A DNA stretch of 22,186 bases from GCA-2746795 sp046496595 (GTDB taxonomy: Bacteria > Chloroflexota > Anaerolineae > Promineifilales > Promineifilaceae). Below the pieces are notes generated by a model. The model was given only the letters and a program-made list of their open reading frames with translations, made no database searches and was not told the origin of the DNA. The stretch is from positions 1 through 22,186 of the forward strand of contig JAWOGU010000051.1 in assembly GCA_046496595.1 (NCBI GenBank), written 5' to 3'. How positions within the stretch are numbered: the first letter of the stretch is position 1; the number at the start of each line of letters is the position of its first letter. The position numbers and the translations under genes are program-made. Shown here one piece after another: positions 20,686-22,186 of this stretch.

Positions 20686-22186
20686 ATGGCTAAACCATTT
20701 CTCCTCGGCATAGATCAAGGTACCAGCGGCAGCAAAGCCGTTATTCTCGACCGTGAGGGGCGTGTTCACGGCTATGGTTATCACGGGTTGGAACGGCTCT
20801 ATCCACAGCCCGGTTACGTGGAACAAGACCCGCAAGCGGTGGCAGACGGCGTGGCGGCGGCTATCACGGAAGCGCTGGGCAGCGCGGGCTGCCGTCCCGA
20901 CGACATCGCGGCGTGCGGCCTGACGAGCCAACGCAACACGGAATTTGCCTGGGATAAACGTAACGGCCGTTCCCTGACCAACGCCATCACCTGGCAAGAC
21001 CTGCGCACGGCCCCCATTCTCGACGAGCTAGAAGCGTGGCCCCATTATGGCGAAATGCGCCGCCGGCTTGGTTACGCCCCCGGCACCTACATGACGGCCG
21101 TTCATCTGGCGTGGCGCATGAGATATGAAACGGCCGTTATCGAAGCGGCCAAATCCGGCAACCTGCGCCTCGGGCTTTCCACCGCCTGGCTCATCAACGC
21201 CCTGGGCAAACCCTCAGGCCACCTCATGGACACCTCGATGGTGCAGGCCATGGGCCTCTTCGATTTCCGCGCCGCAACATACTGGCAAGATTGGCTCGAC
21301 TGGATCGGCCTGACTACGGATCCGCTGCCGCAGGCAGTGCCTACCCTGCATGAATACGGCCAGCTCACCATCACCGCTCCCGATGGCAAAACAGCCGACG
21401 TGCCCGTCCTGGCGATGATCGGCGACCAGCAAGCAGCGCTGTTTGGGCAGGGCTGCCGCCAGCCGGGAGCCGCCGAATGCACCCACGGCACGGCGTCATA
21501 CGTCAAGGTATTTTTAGGCGAACAGGCTCCCGTACAGGAAAAAATCAACGTCTATAACGCCTGGCATCTGGGTCAGCGGCAAACCTACTGCCTGGAAGCA
21601 GCCACCAGCGTCACCGGCGCGGGCATCCGCTGGCTGCGCGACAACGCCCGCCTTTTTGATGAATACGAGGAAATGAGCCAACTGGCGGGCAGCGCGCCGG
21701 ACAGCCGCGGCGTGGTGTTTGTGCCCGCCTTCCACGGCCTGGAAGTGCCATATAACGACGCCCAGGCCCGCGCCACCATCTTCGGCCTGACGTTAGGCCA
21801 CGACCGCAGCCACATCTGCCGCGCCTTCTTTGAAGCCATCGGCTTCCAAATTCGCACCATTCTGGAAACGATCACTGCCGAAACGGATATTGGCATCGAT
21901 AAGCTGTTGGTAGGCGGCGGCGTCTCCGCCAGCGATCTCGCCTGTCAGATTCAAGCGGATCTGGTGGGCATCCCCGTGCTGCGCCCCACTTTCACCGAGA
22001 CAACGGCCTGGGCGGCCGGTCTGCTGGCCGGTTTAGGCGCCGGTTTCTGGCCGGACGAAAGCGCCATGCCCCTGCCTCCCGGCGACCACATTCGCTTTGA
22101 GCCAACCCTCGCCCCAGCCACCCGCGACGAAGGCTATGCCGCCTGGCAGCGCGCCGTCGATTTTGTGCGGGACTGGGGGAATAAAG
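20686..22186 (+). CDS. Glycerol-kinase-like FGGY carbohydrate kinase (cut by window end)
   Basis: Five hundred codons are visible from the ATG at 20686; the family is usually 490-510 residues, so only the last few are missing. FGGY kinases phosphorylate polyols or sugars with ATP. The N-terminal phosphate loop GIDQGTSGSKAVILD (8-22), CGLTSQRN (77-84), ITWQDLRT (101-108), the catalytic GDQQAALFGQG (246-256, D247) and LLVGGGVSASDLACQIQADL (ATP-side) resemble glycerol kinase most. R83, W103, Y135 and D247 match glycerol-contacting residues of GlpK. The Glu that follows the Arg in GlpK (E84) is Asn here, and the Phe-bearing loop reads HGTASYV. A different polyol substrate is therefore possible. 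No glycerol transporter or dehydrogenase is visible, and the ribosome site is weak. Confidence 0.85.
   Translation, partial: MAKPFLLGIDQGTSGSKAVILDREGRVHGYGYHGLERLYPQPGYVEQDPQAVADGVAAAITEALGSAGCRPDDIAACGLTSQRNTEFAWDKRNGRSLTNAITWQDLRTAPILDELEAWPHYGEMRRRLGYAPGTYMTAVHLAWRMRYETAVIEAAKSGNLRLGLSTAWLINALGKPSGHLMDTSMVQAMGLFDFRAATYWQDWLDWIGLTTDPLPQAVPTLHEYGQLTITAPDGKTADVPVLAMIGDQQAALFGQGCRQPGAAECTHGTASYVKVFLGEQAPVQEKINVYNAWHLGQRQTYCLEAATSVTGAGIRWLRDNARLFDEYEEMSQLAGSAPDSRGVVFVPAFHGLEVPYNDAQARATIFGLTLGHDRSHICRAFFEAIGFQIRTILETITAETDIGIDKLLVGGGVSASDLACQIQADLVGIPVLRPTFTETTAWAAGLLAGLGAGFWPDESAMPLPPGDHIRFEPTLAPATRDEGYAAWQRAVDFVRDWGNK

Larger units (their letters stand above)
71..21136. repeat. Highly iterated palindrome ACGGCCGT (AACGGCCGTT core)
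   Basis: By eye I count about 26 occurrences of ACGGCCGT, most of them extended to AACGGCCGTT or AAACGGCCGTTT. CGGCCG cores start at 71, 360, 1803, 2013, 2778, 3850, 5126, 6924, 6967, 7329, 8796, 10115, 11543, 12577, 12842, 12887, 14839, 16153, 16514, 16549, 16819, 16911, 19708, 20964, 21095 and 21131. Chance expectation for one 8-mer in 22 kb is below one. Nearly all lie inside genes on either strand and in different reading frames (read as Thr-Ala-Val or Asn-Gly-Arg), so protein sequence does not explain them. The pattern recalls HIP1 of cyanobacteria, with a different sequence. Confidence 0.85.

Overview
The window looks like a chromosomal segment of a GC-rich, environmental member of the Chloroflexota, most likely an Anaerolineae-type filament. 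This is inferred, not proven. The reasons are the combination of very large nSTAND1/WD40 proteins, a proline/threonine-tailed lipoprotein, a BatA-type VWA protein, intergenic spaces filled with short degenerate repeats, and a palindrome (ACGGCCGT, usually AACGGCCGTT) that recurs about 26 times.

Layout. At 1-183 lies the 3' end of a dTDP-glucose 4,6-dehydratase gene, tail to tail with a second, complete copy (253-1281, minus). Three more minus-strand genes follow: a NudC-type Nudix hydrolase (1436-2314), a Pro/Thr-rich lipoprotein (2452-3420) and a membrane VWA/BatA protein (3467-5359). Plus-strand genes then encode a DUF1269-like glycine-rich protein (5625-6203), a tandem universal stress protein (6614-7528) and a small protein resembling the Nfu N-terminal domain (7589-7867).

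The centre (8005-16682) is one transcription unit of three translationally coupled genes behind a good sigma-70 type promoter. The first encodes a soluble helical protein with an N-terminal effector-associated (EAD-like) domain. The second and third encode two related membrane-anchored STAND NTPases. These share an N-terminal module of about 90 residues, an nSTAND1 NTPase, one transmembrane helix and an Ala-rich coil. They differ in the C-terminal reader: one has an FGE/SUMF1-fold domain that seems to lack the catalytic cysteines, the other has 14 WD40 repeats (two seven-bladed propellers). The most economical reading is a signalling or biological-conflict system with two different sensors, probably outside the membrane, feeding cytoplasmic NTPases and an EAD adaptor or effector. 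This is the most interesting locus in the window.

Downstream on the minus strand are an iodotyrosine-deiodinase-like nitroreductase (16726-17397) and the ribosome-associated GTPase TypA/BipA (17460-19292). TypA is divergent from a TetR-family regulator (19617-20297) whose promoter is covered by a 41-bp palindromic operator. A 388-bp gene-free stretch holding an AT-rich, inverted-repeat-bounded element precedes a glycerol-kinase-like FGGY sugar kinase that runs off the window end (20686-22186). I see no tRNA, rRNA, CRISPR array, transposase or phage gene.
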